Counted from the first letter of the stretch, positions 36,987-49,225 are shown. The stretch is DNA of 64,000 nt from Helopsaltes ochotensis (GCA_013400155.1 VXBM01000002.1:2090409-2154408), one strand, 5' to 3'. Translations and numbers: made by a program. Notes: generated by a model from the sequence alone, not told the origin.

Positions 36987-38185
36987 GCACTGCCATTACC
37001 CTACTGCAAAATTTTTGCCCTTTGTACTAATACCTCTGCTTCTCCTGGTATCATTCTATCCATACTATGCAAGAGCATACGCTGGAAAAAACAGTCACAA
37101 CAACACAGATTTAGTAGTCTATATTTTTGTTTTCTTTATGAAATCTACTTGAGTTGTCTGGGGGCTGGAAATTTTGCAGACCTTGTAGTAAGAGTGTGAT
37201 CAGCCTTTTTAAAGTTCTGTGACAATGCAGGTACCTGCCCTACTTGTGAAGTTCCTGCTCCATCTCGGCATCTAAACCATGTGGAAAATCTTCTGAGTGT
37301 CCAAGTCATGCCTGTGAGCCTGACATTCCTGGCTTTCAGAGGAACTATGACAAAGTGATCTAAACAATCAAATCATGAAATTATCTTACAGCTTCACTAA
37401 TAAATTATGTTATTTGTCTGTCAAAGCAAAGGGAGATGCAACTGGGATTTTACAGACTGAAGGCTGAACTTGCCTAGAGATGGAATTGATATGCAAGCAT
37501 CCACAACAGGGACCAAAATACCAGGCTTTTCTTAGCCCATGTTTGCAAGCCTCTTAATGAAAACATATTTATATCACCACTGAAGAACTCTAAGCCCAAT
37601 CATGAAACAAGTTAAATCACCACTGGTTTTACTGCTTTCATGCAGAGAATCTCACTCATTGGAAGAAAATTAACCACAACAGCCACATTCAGAAAATACA
37701 AGAGCTCGAATCAAGCCTGCCTGAGTTTATGAAGTTTTCCCCCTCTTTTCACACCTATGAGATAATTGGTTTATGAACTGAACTTAAACAATTCAGACAT
37801 CAGGCCTCAAATCTGTATCCCTTAAAAAAACAGTGGGGAAACTTTTAAGAGTCTGAATCTTGAGACTCAGCACTAAGCAAAGAAGAATAATAAATCTCAG
37901 CACACTCAATATTTTGGAAAGTTCAGACTCAGAGCCAATTCTAAGTCTGGACATTTGGCCATGTACCCACAGGCTCGCCCTTTCTGTGCATTCTTGTATC
38001 TTAACACAAACTCAAGAAATCCTTGGGATCGTTATTTTTTCATTTGCTTTTGCCTATTTAAAGGACCAAGAATAAACATGGAAAATAAGATTACTCCTTT
38101 TATGGCTGTACAGATGTGTATTTTTTAAATTCTGACGCTCCTGTTTTAGAAAGTTTGGCAGGATAAAGATACTGAGAAGCCTTAC

Positions 38186-38359
38186 CCTGTCACTCCATTC
38201 CGTAAGGAACCAGCTCTTGGCACAGGGACCCATGTCGCAGTTCTCGATGTCATTTGGCCGCAGCTTCATGTTACATTCCTCATCATCAACAACATCCCCA
38301 AGGTTGCTGACACATTTCACATCTCGAGTCCTCTGCCCCACTCCACAAGGCACTGAACA
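38186..38359 (-). CDS. THSD4: THSD4 exon: third visible TSR core and start of the fourth
   Basis: The exon has 174 bp, phase 0, from TTTTGTCACAG|TGT to AGG|GTAAGG. It encodes CSVPCGVGQRTRDVKCVSNL, then DDEECNMKLRPNDIENCDMG, then PCAKSWFLTEWSDR. The block NMKLRPNDIENCDMGPC is nearly identical to human THSD4 as I recall it, indicating strong constraint. CSVPCG has Pro where O-fucose would need Ser or Thr, so this repeat should not be fucosylated. The same Trp/Cys split between exons is used. Confidence 0.97.
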
Positions 38360-38647
38360 CTGTGACAAAAGGGAGGTTGCATCAGGACTCCGTGCAAGGA
38401 CTGCGGGGGTTTACCAGGGAGCTGGGCCCATACAGTTCACTCATTCCTGCTAAGACATCTTTCTGGCTAGGAGACTGATGGTCATAGTCAAGCAGGGATT
38501 GATTGAACTCAGATTTGCTTATTTCCAAGGCTTTTAATATTCCACTTGTTTTAAACAAAACCAAATTAATGTTTGATTAGTGATACCAGGAAGAAAATTT
38601 GTATTCTTTCTGACAAGTTCTGCCCCAAATGAACGGATCCTACTTAC
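38360..38647 (-). other. THSD4: THSD4 intron, 288 bp
   Basis: The shortest intron of the gene in this window, TCA|GTAAGT to GTCACAG. No internal feature. Confidence 0.9.
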
Positions 38648-38852
38648 TGAGGTCCACTCTGTCCTGATCTGCCACTCGCTGCAGATCTTGAGCTGGCAGG
38701 TGCTGGTGGTGTCAGGTTTCTCCAGGTGCTGGCAGCGGTACTGCTGCACTGTCAGCGTGCGGTTGGCGTAGATCTGCCGGCACAGGATCTGCCGGTGCTG
38801 CATTCCCAGCCCACACGTTTTGCTGCACTCAGACCACTCCCCTATATCCCAG
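38648..38852 (-). CDS. THSD4: THSD4 exon: complete second visible TSR and start of the third
   Basis: The exon has 205 bp and begins after TTCTCTTCAG with one base that completes a Phe codon. It encodes WDIGEWSECSKTCGLGMQHR, then CRQIYANRTLTVQQ, then CQHLEKPDTTSTCQLKIC and SEWQIRTEWTS. CSKTCG is a full POFUT2 O-fucosylation motif, and NRT is an N-glycosylation sequon within the TSR. Unlike the later repeats, this TSR has its Trp strand and cysteines in one exon; the one-exon shift starts here. The match to THSD4 is very strong. Confidence 0.98.
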
Positions 38853-40550
38853 CTGAAGAGAACAAAAAGGATATCTTTGTCCCACAAAGAATTCTCTAAC
38901 ACTGATCTTAACAGAACTGGAATGACATGATTCTGATGCTGGTCCAGAATCCTATAAAATCACACTTCATTCTCTGTGTGCAATGATCCCTTAGCAGGCA
39001 CCATCACTCACTTGTTTACACAGCCCTCCTGCAGAGCCTGCTAATAATGAGCATGGATACAGAGTGCACAATTCATGGTCTCAAGAACATATTACAAATG
39101 TTACTTAAGCCTGTAATAGCTGCTTGGTTTTTAAAAGAATTTGTCTATAACATATATTACTGTTCTAACGACACTTGCCAAAAGTTTAAGATGTGCTGCT
39201 TACTTTTTTTCTGCAGCAAAGCCTCTAAAAAAGACCAATGACACAAAAATCACTGAATGCATCCAGGCATTCATTCATTCATCAGTAAAACTGAAATACT
39301 AAATGATTAACAATGAACAAATATAATTAACTTCAGAGGCTGAAAAAAGCTCTAGATATATTCTTCTCATTCCAAAAATTCACTGTATTTATTTAGTCAC
39401 CTTTGTATAAATATGCCATTTTCAATTTTTTCTTTACAAGTTTGAAGACAGACACACACCTAAAGGAAGTGTCTAAACTGTTTACACATTTCATTCAGAA
39501 CTCTTGTGGACAGCAAGCAAAATCTCTGCATTTAGATATTTCCATTTCTTTGTTTATACTCTTGATATTATTGTGAATGAATATGAGCTGTTAGAATGAA
39601 AATGTGAGGAAAACACTTCTAGTGAGAGAAGCCATCTCCAGGTAAATGACTTCAGAAGTTCCTGACTATCTAATAAGCACCAGGAAATAGCTCATCAGAG
39701 ACATCTCTGAGCCAGTAAGGGCACTTACATCATTAGAAACTTCCCTGGGATAAGGAGTGACCACTTGCTGCTCAGAAGAGAACTGAAGAGTATAACCACA
39801 AGCGAGATGGAAAATTGACCTAAAATGAAGTTGCTCTAAAGGCAACTGGGTTTAACACTTTTCTCTTCTTGGTATACACTCTAGAGGAACTGTCCTTTTG
39901 GTTGTTTTTTAAATTTTTATTTATATTTTTATTTTTGAGTGTTTCAAAGAAGTTGCTTAGCCAATTGCAATTCACAGTCTCTCAACAGCAAGCAGGATTC
40001 AGAAGGAAACCACACCTGAGCTGGTTGTATCAGTGTGCTGGAGACAAGACCACCACCTGAGAACCCAGTCTTGGAGTCAAAGAACTGCTCAATTCAGGGA
40101 AAAGAGGTGAATGTACAAGGGGGCCGTTGTGAGCACTATTTCATCTTCAAATAATCAAGGTATGGCCACTATAGCACACTGATCTCATGTGGAGTGGCAG
40201 AACCTGCAGAGCCTCTTCTTTTACACAGGCACATGCAGAAGCCTCTCACTTGAAAAAAGTGTACCCCCAGAGAGCACATGGAGCATGTCTGCCTGAACAA
40301 TCACACGCATTCTGACAAACTGCTACACCTCGTTTCCAGGTTTCCTTTTGTCTACTCTGCATGCTGTTGCCCCTTGTGAAGGGGAAGAAGGCCACCAACA
40401 ACTACAGGAGAAAAAATCCACTTCAATTTACAACACAAGTGCACTGCAGTTAGAAGCTCGAACTGCTTTCCTACTTAGAACAGCCTCTTTGACATGCAAG
40501 GTCCCAATGACATTTGCTTATTTCCCTTGACTTAAATGACAGAATCTTAC
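38853..40550 (-). other. THSD4: THSD4 intron, 1,698 bp
   Basis: Donor TTT|GTAAGA and acceptor TCTCTTCAG. No recognised internal element. Confidence 0.85.
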
Positions 40551-40680
40551 AAAGCAGGGCATGGGAAGAGGTTGCAGGCCTCCTCTTCTGGAATGGGTTT
40601 GGTGCTGCTGTCACAGTAACCCTCGGGCACCTCCTCGTGAGTGATTCTGTTGACGCAGTGGAAAATTGGGTACTGTGATC
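40551..40680 (-). CDS. THSD4: THSD4 exon: end of the first visible TSR
   Basis: The exon has 130 bp, from TTAATTTCAG|GATCACAG to GCTTT|GTAAGA. It encodes SQYPIFHCVNRITHEEVPEG, then YCDSSTKPIPEEEACNLFPC, then PA and a Phe codon split after two bases. It completes the TSR that starts NWKQVGKTECTTTCGKG in the preceding exon. YPIFHCV and YCDSS-KP-PEEE-CN are diagnostic of THSD4. Both split codons agree with the neighbouring exons, which fixes the boundaries. Confidence 0.96.
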
Positions 40681-42919
40681 CTGAAATTAAACAGACAATT
40701 AGGTAAAGAACTGCAAAAGACTCTGCAGCAATAACAGCAGCATCCAACATTGATGCAGAAAAGAAAAGTGTAACCTGACAACAGGAAACACAGACAAAGG
40801 TTTTATCCAAAATTTCCAAATGTAAGCGCTGACAGGATACGGTAGCAGTTCCCACACTGTCCAAATTCCAGCAGATCTATTTGCTCAATCATCTTAAATG
40901 GAAATCTAGGACAAGAGTTGGTGGCAGTTCTCATGGGAATCATTTTCACTTTGTAAAAAAAAGATAATAGTCTTTTTTCTGAGCCAAAGTTTTACAAACG
41001 TGCTTTGAAATCTCTCAGGTTTTCATCAAAACTGTTAATTTAGTCTCCCTTTTCCTCAGGTAGCACAAAAATAAGTTCTTTTTTTCTTCTTGCAACTTGG
41101 AATTTCCTAAGGTTATTTAACTTTGGTGAATCATAAAAAAAATAATTTAAAAAGTCATCTGTATTTCTGCGTGAAGAAATAAAGCAGGAGAAAATGGAAA
41201 ACATAGAGGAAAGAAAAAAGCAGAAAGTGTCCTATACTGAATGATGCAAAATGAAAACAAAGCCTTCAACAGTACAGATTTTTTTTCCTGATTTTTCCAT
41301 TCCCTTCTTTGTCAGCCTATATGACCTAGTTTGGCTTGAAATGCCTTAGGGCCATCAGAGAGTCATGGGCGTCTCAAACCAAGATCACAAGAAATGCTCA
41401 TACAGCCTCAATAATCTCAGGATCCAGCTCTCAAGATCCAGTTTCTTTTGAATTTACCTATCAGAACATGCACACATTCTTCATATAAAGGGAAAAGAGA
41501 CACCTATTTTTGGCAGTTCTATTGCTACATTTCATGGAGTAAATCGGAGGCTGAAATTAATTTTTTAAATTTTGACTTTTTTTCTTAAGTCCTACAGTTT
41601 TGCTATCTTCCATTTGACTCAGATTTCATTAATACCACTGCCAAGAGTGACCAGATGTCTGCAGAAAGGATAAGAATTATGTGCCAATGTCAATAAAGGC
41701 CATGGCATACACAACCAAGATTTCTATGATGGAAAGCAAGAATACATTTACCCTGATGTGTTCCTGCAACTGCATCATAAATTACCTGATTTGGATACCA
41801 AAAATCACCTTGAATATATGAATTTAGTCATTCAGTAGTTGACACAGACCGATTGTTGCTAGCCAATAATCAGACAGAATTATGGATTCTGCCTATATGA
41901 CTTGTAGTGAAATCACAGTGTGCTTAAATGCCAACTAAAATATTTTTCTCCACAAAAGGGCTGACTTAAAAAGTCTGAATTTTACTGGTTGTATTGTAGC
42001 TCTAGTACTTTTGCAGTAATTTCTCCAAGGAGAAACTTTTTTTTTTTTTAACTAAGAAGCAATTTTGATTGCTATCAATATTGCTGGATTTTTTCAGCTC
42101 TGTCTGTAGCTATAACATGGACACTCATCTGGCCTTGGACCAAATTTATGAAGTGTCCTCTCAAACTAATTAAAAAACAAATGTTCTATGTGTATATGAA
42201 CTGGTGACCGTCAGCTGAGCTCCCACACTGAGACATGTTTATTTTAAACCTCTGCAGTGTTATGGGTATGGGGGTGGTGGCAAAGCATAGTACAAAAGAT
42301 TCCACTTTTACCATCACAAAAACTTATTCTTCCAAGTAATTGCTTGTGTTCTGCATTATTGACTCTGTGGTCACCGTGAATGTTTGGCAGCAAAGCCTAA
42401 TCTTTGCAGTATATGCAAGCAGTGTATGCTCCACTACCCAAAAGTTCTTCAGGCCCTTTCCATCCCTTGTCCTTCCCACTTCTTCCCTGTTAAAACCTCA
42501 GATTTCTGAAGTCACATCAGTGCTGCTCCAGCAACATCCAATGAGACAAAGAAGTCTGATGAAATGCCTGTGAAACCTTCCTGTGAAGATCAGAAAACTG
42601 TTGACAAAGACACAAAAAGCACAGTGGGTGTATCTGACAAAGCTGGAGAGGCAAAAGGGAATGGTAAAAAATGCCAAGGAATGTTGAGGAAAGCAGCTGT
42701 ATATGAAGGGTATGGGAGAGTGCCATAAATGCTGAAATATTTCCTTTCAGAGGCACATGTCATATCTTTCCTTTTAATTTCTATGCTTTCTATTTTTAAT
42801 TTTGCTGTGTCTACTGATTTAAATATAAGCACAGGTAATAGTAGTGAAATGACTTTTGGTTGTAAGAGAACAGAAACCAGCAGGTCTAACAATGTTTTGT
42901 GCATATACAAAGCACTTAC
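40681..42919 (-). other. THSD4: THSD4 intron, 2,239 bp
   Basis: Donor AAGG|GTAAGT and acceptor TTTCAG. It holds a T12 run near 42,039 and chance open frames at 42,590-42,760. No exon was recognised. Confidence 0.85.
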
Positions 42920-43162
42920 CCTTCCCACATGTAGTAGTGCACTCAGTTTTTCCAACCTGTTTCCAGTTGTATTCTCGGTTTTGTCTTGGTGGTTGCATAG
43001 CAGGCACCTGGTTTTCTGGCTGATGAGAAGGAAATCTTCCTGGCTGAATAACTGGAAAAGTTCCAGCTGACTGTCCAGTGAGAATGTCTGTCTCTCTATG
43101 CAAATCCTCATCCTCATGACTTGTACTTTCTGGCATTCCTAACTGACCATTCAATGGTTCCC
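42920..43162 (-). CDS. THSD4: THSD4 exon: variable linker and start of the first visible TSR
   Basis: The exon has 243 bp, from CTACATCAG to AAGG|GTAAGT, beginning and ending inside codons after the first base. It starts EPLNGQLGMPESTSHEDEDL, passes through an acidic and then Pro/Gln-rich linker (RFPSHQPENQVPAMQPPRQN) and ends NWKQVGKTECTTTCGKG. The linker separates the spacer from the C-terminal TSR array and is the least conserved part of the visible protein. CTTTCG is a full O-fucose consensus. Only the ends of the exon look like human THSD4, so the middle rests on reading frame and splice phase. Confidence 0.94.
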
Positions 43163-44038
43163 CTGATGTAGGACAATAATAGAAAAGTAAAACAATGAGC
43201 CTCACATGAAAATATCAGTCTATGTTATGATTCTCTAATAATTAGAACTGGGGAATCACTAAAGTTGGAAGCAGCTTTAATCTGCTATGTAGAGACTGCC
43301 TAATAGTGACCTGCAAAGATTGTGTTGTTTTAAACTAAGATAACCAAGTCTTAGCCAGCAAGTACATTAAAAACTAAAAACTGCAGAATCTCCAAAGACA
43401 ACACAGAGTTAACGCACCCAGTGTCAAAATTTCCCAAAGCATTTTTGTTTTGTTCCATGCTCTGCATTCTGTGCCTCCCCATGTCACAGCACAGCCGGTC
43501 CTCATTACGAACATACCAAACACTCAGAAATTTGTCAAAGCATGTCACGAACATTAAAATGAGGACCAAATTCACTTGCAAAGTTTCCCCTGTCCTTCAG
43601 AACTTCCTAGGAGTATATACAGCACATACCCACAGCTCAGGCAGGAGCTGCACAGATTCTTGTTTGGGAAGAGAACATAGTTCTGTTTGACCCTCTCCAG
43701 CTGCAAGAGGAAAGGGGAACTGGGGAGGGTTGTTTGAAATTATCTCAAAAAGAAAAGGACTCTGAAAAGAAAGATCATGTTCTATTTTGATTCTGAGACA
43801 TGGTTACAACACTCCTACTCAAAGTAGTAATATTCCCAGCTAAAGCATAATAAACCCTGCCAGTTTTAATTCACTAAAGTTTTACCAAATCTGTGCTGAG
43901 TTCTCATTCAACATGTAGGGTGAAATTCTGGACCTCCCTCAGATCAATTAATTTACATTGAATTAATTGGAATTAATTTATCCATTAGCTTATTAAGTAA
44001 CAAAATGTGTTTGATAAAAGGAAACGGTGGCATTTTAC
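43163..44038 (-). other. THSD4: THSD4 intron, 876 bp
   Basis: Donor CCAG|GTAAAA and acceptor CTACATCAG. Three AATTAATT words lie at 43,946-43,978, about 60 bp from the donor. Otherwise unremarkable. Confidence 0.85.
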
Positions 44039-44135
44039 CTGGCCTCCTGTGAGCAATCAACTGAGGACTAATGACATTGTCTCCTGGAATGATATATTCA
44101 TAATGTATACCCGGGTTAGGCTGCTGATGTATCAT
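44039..44135 (-). CDS. THSD4: THSD4 exon: distal end of the spacer module
   Basis: The exon has 97 bp, from CTTTTTAG|ATGATA to CCAG|GTAAAA. It reads MIHQQPNPGIHYEYIIPGDN, then VISPQLIAHRRP with a trailing G of a split Gly codon. The motif QQPNPG-HYEY is shared by the ends of ADAMTSL4 and ADAMTSL6 spacer modules. The first codon is an internal Met, not a translation start, since the upstream exon reads straight into it (DVY|MIHQ). A short isoform starting here is not supported by anything seen. Confidence 0.95.
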
Positions 44136-45353
44136 CTAAAAAGAAAACCAGCCATACATTGAGTTCTTCCACTTGTTATTTACTAATACTTCAATATCAA
44201 CTTCAACTGATCAGCTACATAACATTATTTAGCACTGGTTGGGATAGAAGCAGTGGTTAATGGCTGTCTCCAAAAAAGGCAAAAAGAAGAAAATACAAGT
44301 TCCTGTGTTTGCAATTTGAGCTAGCTTATGGTGGCAGAGAAAGTGTTTGTCTAAATCTTCTTTGAAAAACCTAAGACTGCCACGCTTGGGGCCAAGGTGT
44401 GCTGTGGGCTGTGCCAGCCACGGCCTCCCCCTCAGCAAGGGGAGGAGCAGAGGCTCACACCAGGCCTCAGCAGCAGAAGAGGTGGTCCTAAGGCCATCAA
44501 AACAGTCTCAGATAGCAGGAACTTGACAGACACCTGAGGTAACAAAGAAAAAGCAATGCAGGGAATCCCCCCCACAACCTCCAACCCTAGAGATGCAGCC
44601 TACTGCGTTTTGAAAGGTTCCCCAGTGCTCGAGGACAGCACCTGCGGACAGCACACACGCGTTACTCCGTGCCCGTGGCAAAGCCAGCTGCTGCTCCTTC
44701 CAGCACCCTGCAGCTCCCTCAGCACCCCGTGGAGCCCCAGCAATCCCCTAAGCTCAAACTGGGGCTGTCCTGCCGCCCTCCCCATGAGCACTGCTCAGCA
44801 AAGATCAGGAGCAGATCCCAAAGGCCCATGGACTTGCTGCAGCAGCTGAAGATGGCCCGCAGCCCTCCTGCATCCTTCCACATTCATTTTCAACTGAACC
44901 GAGATGCAACGGGAGTGCAGCCAGACTCTCACTGCCTTACAGCAAAGCACAACTCTACCAATGTCTTCTTTATGAAACACAGGCAGGAACCAGGAGGTTT
45001 TCTCTTTTAAATGTGGAAATGAAGCTCAGGGTTTTCAGAAGGCTGCTGCACAAGCTCACATGAGCTGACAGGAGCATGACTCTGACAGTCACTGTTACTC
45101 CGGGTGTGCTTGTTTATTGGGCACAATAGGACCTGAGAAAGATACAACCTTAGGACAGCTTTTTAAACTGTTAGCAGCACACTCCATTCCCAAGGACTCC
45201 TATTGCATTGCTGCTCTGAGCCCCAGCATACCCACACTACAAATGCAGGGGTGTCATGAGCTGCTGGTTCATGACTGACACTTATGTTTTACCCTGAACT
45301 CTCTGTGGGGATTAGTCTGATAGAAGCCTCAGACTATACTCAAAGTACCTTTT

Positions 45354-45420
45354 AAAACCAAACCAAATCAAACCAGAACACAAACAAAAGCCCCCAAAAA
45401 AACCAAACCCACAAGCAAAT
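45354..45420. repeat. A/C-rich low-complexity tract (CCAAA-like)
   Basis: Repeated words of the form CCAAA and CCAAATCAAACC. Similar tracts occur at 17,154-17,203 and 60,433-60,504. They are probably diverged simple repeats. Confidence 0.8.
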
Positions 45421-46881
45421 ACCAGAGCTTGCTCTGGCTTTTTGGTTCTCACAATCTGTGGACCTAAAAGTAAAACATTCTGCTATCCTAACGGCCCAGT
45501 GACCCAGCAGAGCACAGCTAACGCTTCAAGGCTTCACTAAATTCACATCTATTAATACCAACTAGGGATTCAGACTTTTGTTTAAACTTATGTCAAAATC
45601 ACTCTTTCCTTGCCAAATATAATAGCTGTTCCTCTAAATGCTGTTCCTCAGAGAGCATTCACTTTTCTGAACCATCTAATAATGCACTGCCTGCAGTATT
45701 TTTTATAAGGTTGGGTCCTTCCAATGTCACTTTCTTATCCAAAAAATACACCCTCTTTGTGGTCCTGAGAGAACCAAGAACTGTGAACTGACTTCAGCAG
45801 TAGAGTACACTTCCCCTTCCAGAACCAGAACCCAGTTCTTTAGATGGTTCCAGGAACAACTCCCCACTGGTTCCCATGTGATGGTTTTCCCATCATATTT
45901 CTCAAAACAACTGACAGGCATATTTTAGAGAGAGCTTAACTGATGAAGTCCCTTATTAGTATATTGTTCTAGCTTTCCTGCAGGAAAATACCTGAAACGA
46001 CAGTTTTGCTTTGAGTTAGTGAACCTAAGTCTTTGTAGCAATGTATACTTCACACTTGGACAGAAATTGCATCTCTTTTTCTTGTTACTTATAACCTCCT
46101 GTAAATCAGAAAGCTTTTTTCTCTACATTTTGGAGTGGAAGATGATCTTAGGACAACAGAACAGAAAGCCATTTGGAGTTCCCATCTGTGAATCTCTTCA
46201 TTTATCTACACAGAGCATAAAGATCATGAGTATGGGTGAATGGAGAATTACATGACTCAGGCACTGTAAGTCTGAAAAAAGACATCTGTATCTGCTTGGC
46301 TACACATTTCAAACCTGGGAGAGAGGCTGTGTCATACTGAGCATTGATTTTCTTGCATCTTAGCACTATTCACCTTTATCTTCCCACACTATATTAAAAA
46401 AGAGACTGAACTATCATCTTATACTGAATTATAGTATTCCTCCTATCAACCAGAAACATCTCAGGTGAGAGTCCAGTCCAATCAGAAGTGGCAATCCACA
46501 GCAGCAACCACAGAGCAACGCTGGTAAAGCTATGCCCATCTTGGCAGGTTTCTTACAGTTCCTAAGCCTAAACCAAAACATTACAATATCAAACATCAAA
46601 ACAAACATCAAACAGCATCAAAACTCAAGACTTTTTTATGATATTACTTTGGAAATACCTGTTTAATCCACTTCCTAACCCTTTTCTCTCTGGGTCATTA
46701 TGTACTAGGCATTAATTGGCTAAAAAGAAAAACTCAGGGCCAAGCCTCAACTCACAAACCCTGTAACTGCACAATGACACGAACATCTGAGAAACACAGA
46801 GCCTGCATTGCAGTTTAGGAGTCCAATTGTTATTTTTCCAGGCTTTTCCCAGTCATACATTGTAATCAATTGGAAAAGAAG

Positions 46882-46937
46882 TTTGGATCAGTTGGACTAG
46901 ATGATCTTAGAGGTCTTTTTCAACCTTAATGATTCTA
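46882..46937 (+). mobile_element. Short CR1 LINE 3'-terminal fragment
   Basis: GTTGGACTAGATGATCTTAG, then AGGTCTTTTTCAACCTTAAT, then GATTCTA reproduces the conserved end of avian CR1, including the start of the terminal ATTCTATG-type repeat. Only the last 55 or so bases are recognisable. It lies in a THSD4 intron, antisense to the gene. Confidence 0.85.
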
Positions 46938-47852
46938 GTGTTAGCATAATTATTCCATTGCTTTATTAGACACCATGCAGATGGGGAATAACTTCACCAA
47001 TATCTAACTTTTCCCAGATTAGTAATCAGGGTAGTTACTAATAATTTTTCTATGAAATTATCCAGTACACTCACTTTTCCACCCCATATTGCACTCAAGG
47101 ACAAAAAAGCCACAGCTGGATGCAAGAAACTGAAATATATTCAGTTAATCTAGTTTTTTCAAGAAATGAATTTTACCGTGTGGGAGTGTATAATCTTAGA
47201 ACACCCCATTTATCTTGGAAGAAGTTGTAATCAATTCCAGTTATATTTTTTATTTTCACACGATTAACTAAAAACCCATCTTATCTGAAGTAAGAAGCTT
47301 TCTCAATATGATTTCTCCCTCTTAGAAACAATTTGTCTTCTCTCTTTGTTTCTTAAATAGCCATTATCTATTGTCTCCTATAACAGCTTCATATTAAAAC
47401 TGCCCTGCTCCAAATCCTACATTCCATAGGTTTATGGACTTGTTTATTATAAAAGAGACTGAGATGGTGAGAGGTCTTATCTGGATTAAATATTTGCTTC
47501 TTCACTATATAATTGAACAACGCCAGATTTGTTTCAATAGGAAAGTATCCAGAAAAAATCCAGTTCACAAAAGAAAAGCCTTGGACATTTGTATGCCTTA
47601 TTTCTACTTTACTGGACAAGTTCAATTGGTTTTACTGCATTAATTAAGTCTGAGAGAAAAAGGCTTGATTTAGATTTCCTAAGATCTGGAGCAAAATGGA
47701 GACCACACCAAACAAGTGTAAAACATCAAAACTAGCATTTTAAAATTAAAGTAACAAAGCGTTGGTACTGAATGCCATTTTAGTGTTGCACGTTAACAAC
47801 GAACCGAACAATTTCTTTTCCATCAGGAAGAACAATTGAAATACTAACTCAC

Positions 47853-48028
47853 ATAGACATCAAGGACTTCATTTGTTGGCCCGTCAGCTAAAAACGACTC
47901 CCCTGCGGTGCTGGAGATCTCATTGGGGCGTCTGTAAGTGAACATTGTCCCACCACCTTCGTACCTGCCCGGGCGGTCGATGGCCCAGTTGCCGTTGATG
48001 ATGGAGCGTCCCGAGCGGCTCCGCAGGG
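47853..48028 (-). CDS. THSD4: THSD4 exon: spacer module (most upstream exon found)
   Basis: The exon has 176 bp, from GTCCCCTCCAG to TAT|GTGAGT. Two bases complete a split codon, then LRSRSGRSIINGNWAIDRPG, RYEGGGTMFTYRRPNEISST and AGESFLADGPTNEVLDVY follow. The string IINGNWAIDRPGRYEGGGT belongs to the ADAM-TS spacer of ADAMTSL4/ADAMTSL6 proteins, and the details fit THSD4. The preceding exon should end after the first base of a codon, just past a spacer motif of the NYLA type. I searched to 64,000 for its reverse complement beside a donor and did not find it. Confidence 0.96.
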
Positions 48029-48734
48029 CTGGAGGGGACACAAACACAGGGATTTGGTCAGAGGAGAGCACCTGCCCACGCTGCTGCCCAATCAGTTCCC
48101 CACAGCTGCACAGAGCACTCTCGGGTATTCCTGATGCCAGGGAACAAACAGAGTTACATTAGTAGTTGTGGGGAAAAAATCTCAGCAAATCAAACACAAA
48201 CCAATCTTAGCAAACTGCGTCTCAACACTTCATATGGTTATGCGGCAGGAAAAGAAAGACAAAAAAATCAAAGACAGCTTGGAAACCTTTTTCAACAGTT
48301 TCTCCCAGGTGGCCATGTGACTCTCAGCCAGCCAGCAATACACTGAAAACAACACACATGGATGCCAAGGAAGTGGTTTTCCTGCACTTTCTTCCCCTTG
48401 CATTTTGTGATTTAGGCAGAACAAAACATGGAGTCAGATACAGAAAACCAGCATTACACAATGTAGAAGGACCGAACAATGTAGGGGCACGTGAGTATCC
48501 TGAGTTGCTAAATGTTCCTGTTATTCCTCATGAAGCCCTTTGGCTTCCTTTTCAGAGCAAGATTTTTTGTCAGAACATCTGCAGAGTCCTGACCTCCAGC
48601 GCTGCTTGGAGTGCTGAGCATTCTGAAAATGCCAGAAGGATCTCTTGCATAAAAAAAAAAAAGGACTTGCAAATCAGATACTAGCCAGGGATTGATGGAA
48701 TATGGATTCAATATCCCACTGGGCAGTGCATTTC

Positions 48735-48850
48735 CTTTGTTACTTTGGGCAAGTCGGTGGTTTGGTGACATAGGAGCCTCTGTTCCTTCTCATTCCTGCT
48801 TTCTTTATCTGTATGACTATAATTTTCAGTCCTTAAGGTTAGAAACTCTT
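48735..48850 (+). mobile_element. Possible MIR-like SINE remnant
   Basis: TTGTTACTTTGGGCAAGTC, then CCTCTGTTCCTT, then TTTATCTGTATGACTATAAT resembles, in order, the core of the ancient MIR family (a TTGGGCAAGTC word, then pyrimidine-rich sequence, then TCATCTGTAAAAT). The match is weak and by eye. Confidence 0.3.
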
Positions 48851-49193
48851 GCCATATACATGTGCATAATTAATATTACAGTCACCTTATTTAAAAAAAA
48901 AATATATATATTGGGGCTGAAACTCTATCAGACATTGCTGAAGTACACAGGAACAACACAACCCTTTCTCTAAAGGCTCTACCCATAGATTTTCAATTTT
49001 ATTACAAAAGAATTTGCTTTTAAATAAAAACTTTAAAAGAGACAACAAAATCTAGTAATACCCTTGGCTGTATGTTGCTTGGCAATTTACTTTTTAAAAT
49101 CCAAACTTAAGGTACAAGCTTTGAACTTAAAAAAATTTAGGGTCAAGGACCCAGTTATTCAAGAGGCTGCTTCTTCTTCGCCCTGTCTCAACA

Positions 49194-49225
49194 ATACTCA
49201 GTTAAAATGATACTCAGTTAAAATG
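49194..49225. repeat. Tandem duplication of a 16-mer
   Basis: ATACTCAGTTAAAATG occurs twice head to tail (49,194-49,209 and 49,210-49,225) without mismatch. Confidence 0.95.

Larger units (their letters stand above)
28974..38185 (-). other. THSD4: THSD4 intron, 9,212 bp
   Basis: This is the largest complete intron in the window, spanning AGG|GTAAGG to CGCTGCAG. It contains a GC-rich stop-poor island at about 32,990-33,530, a C12 run near 33,782, an A-rich tract at 36,942-36,986 and a 10-bp-arm inverted repeat at 29,888-29,912. A weak CR1-like phrase occurs near 36,865-36,905. I see no exon in it, and the phases of the flanking exons match without one. Confidence 0.8.
44136..47852 (-). other. 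THSD4: THSD4 intron, 3,717 bp
   Basis: Donor TAT|GTGAGT and acceptor TTTTTAG. It contains a GC-richer stretch at about 44,390-44,900 without a recognised identity, an A/C-rich tract at 45,354-45,420 and a CR1 tail at 46,882-46,937. Confidence 0.85.

Noticed and set aside
42590..43117. Minus-strand open frame of 175 codons overlapping a THSD4 exon
   Set aside because: It is an alternative frame of the real linker exon running into the intron. The true frame ends at the donor at 42,919.
44390..44900. GC-richer patch with open frames on both strands, read as a possible gene
   Set aside because: It lies within a THSD4 intron and shows no splice-bounded exon or recognisable family. It is probably diverged repeat or composition noise.
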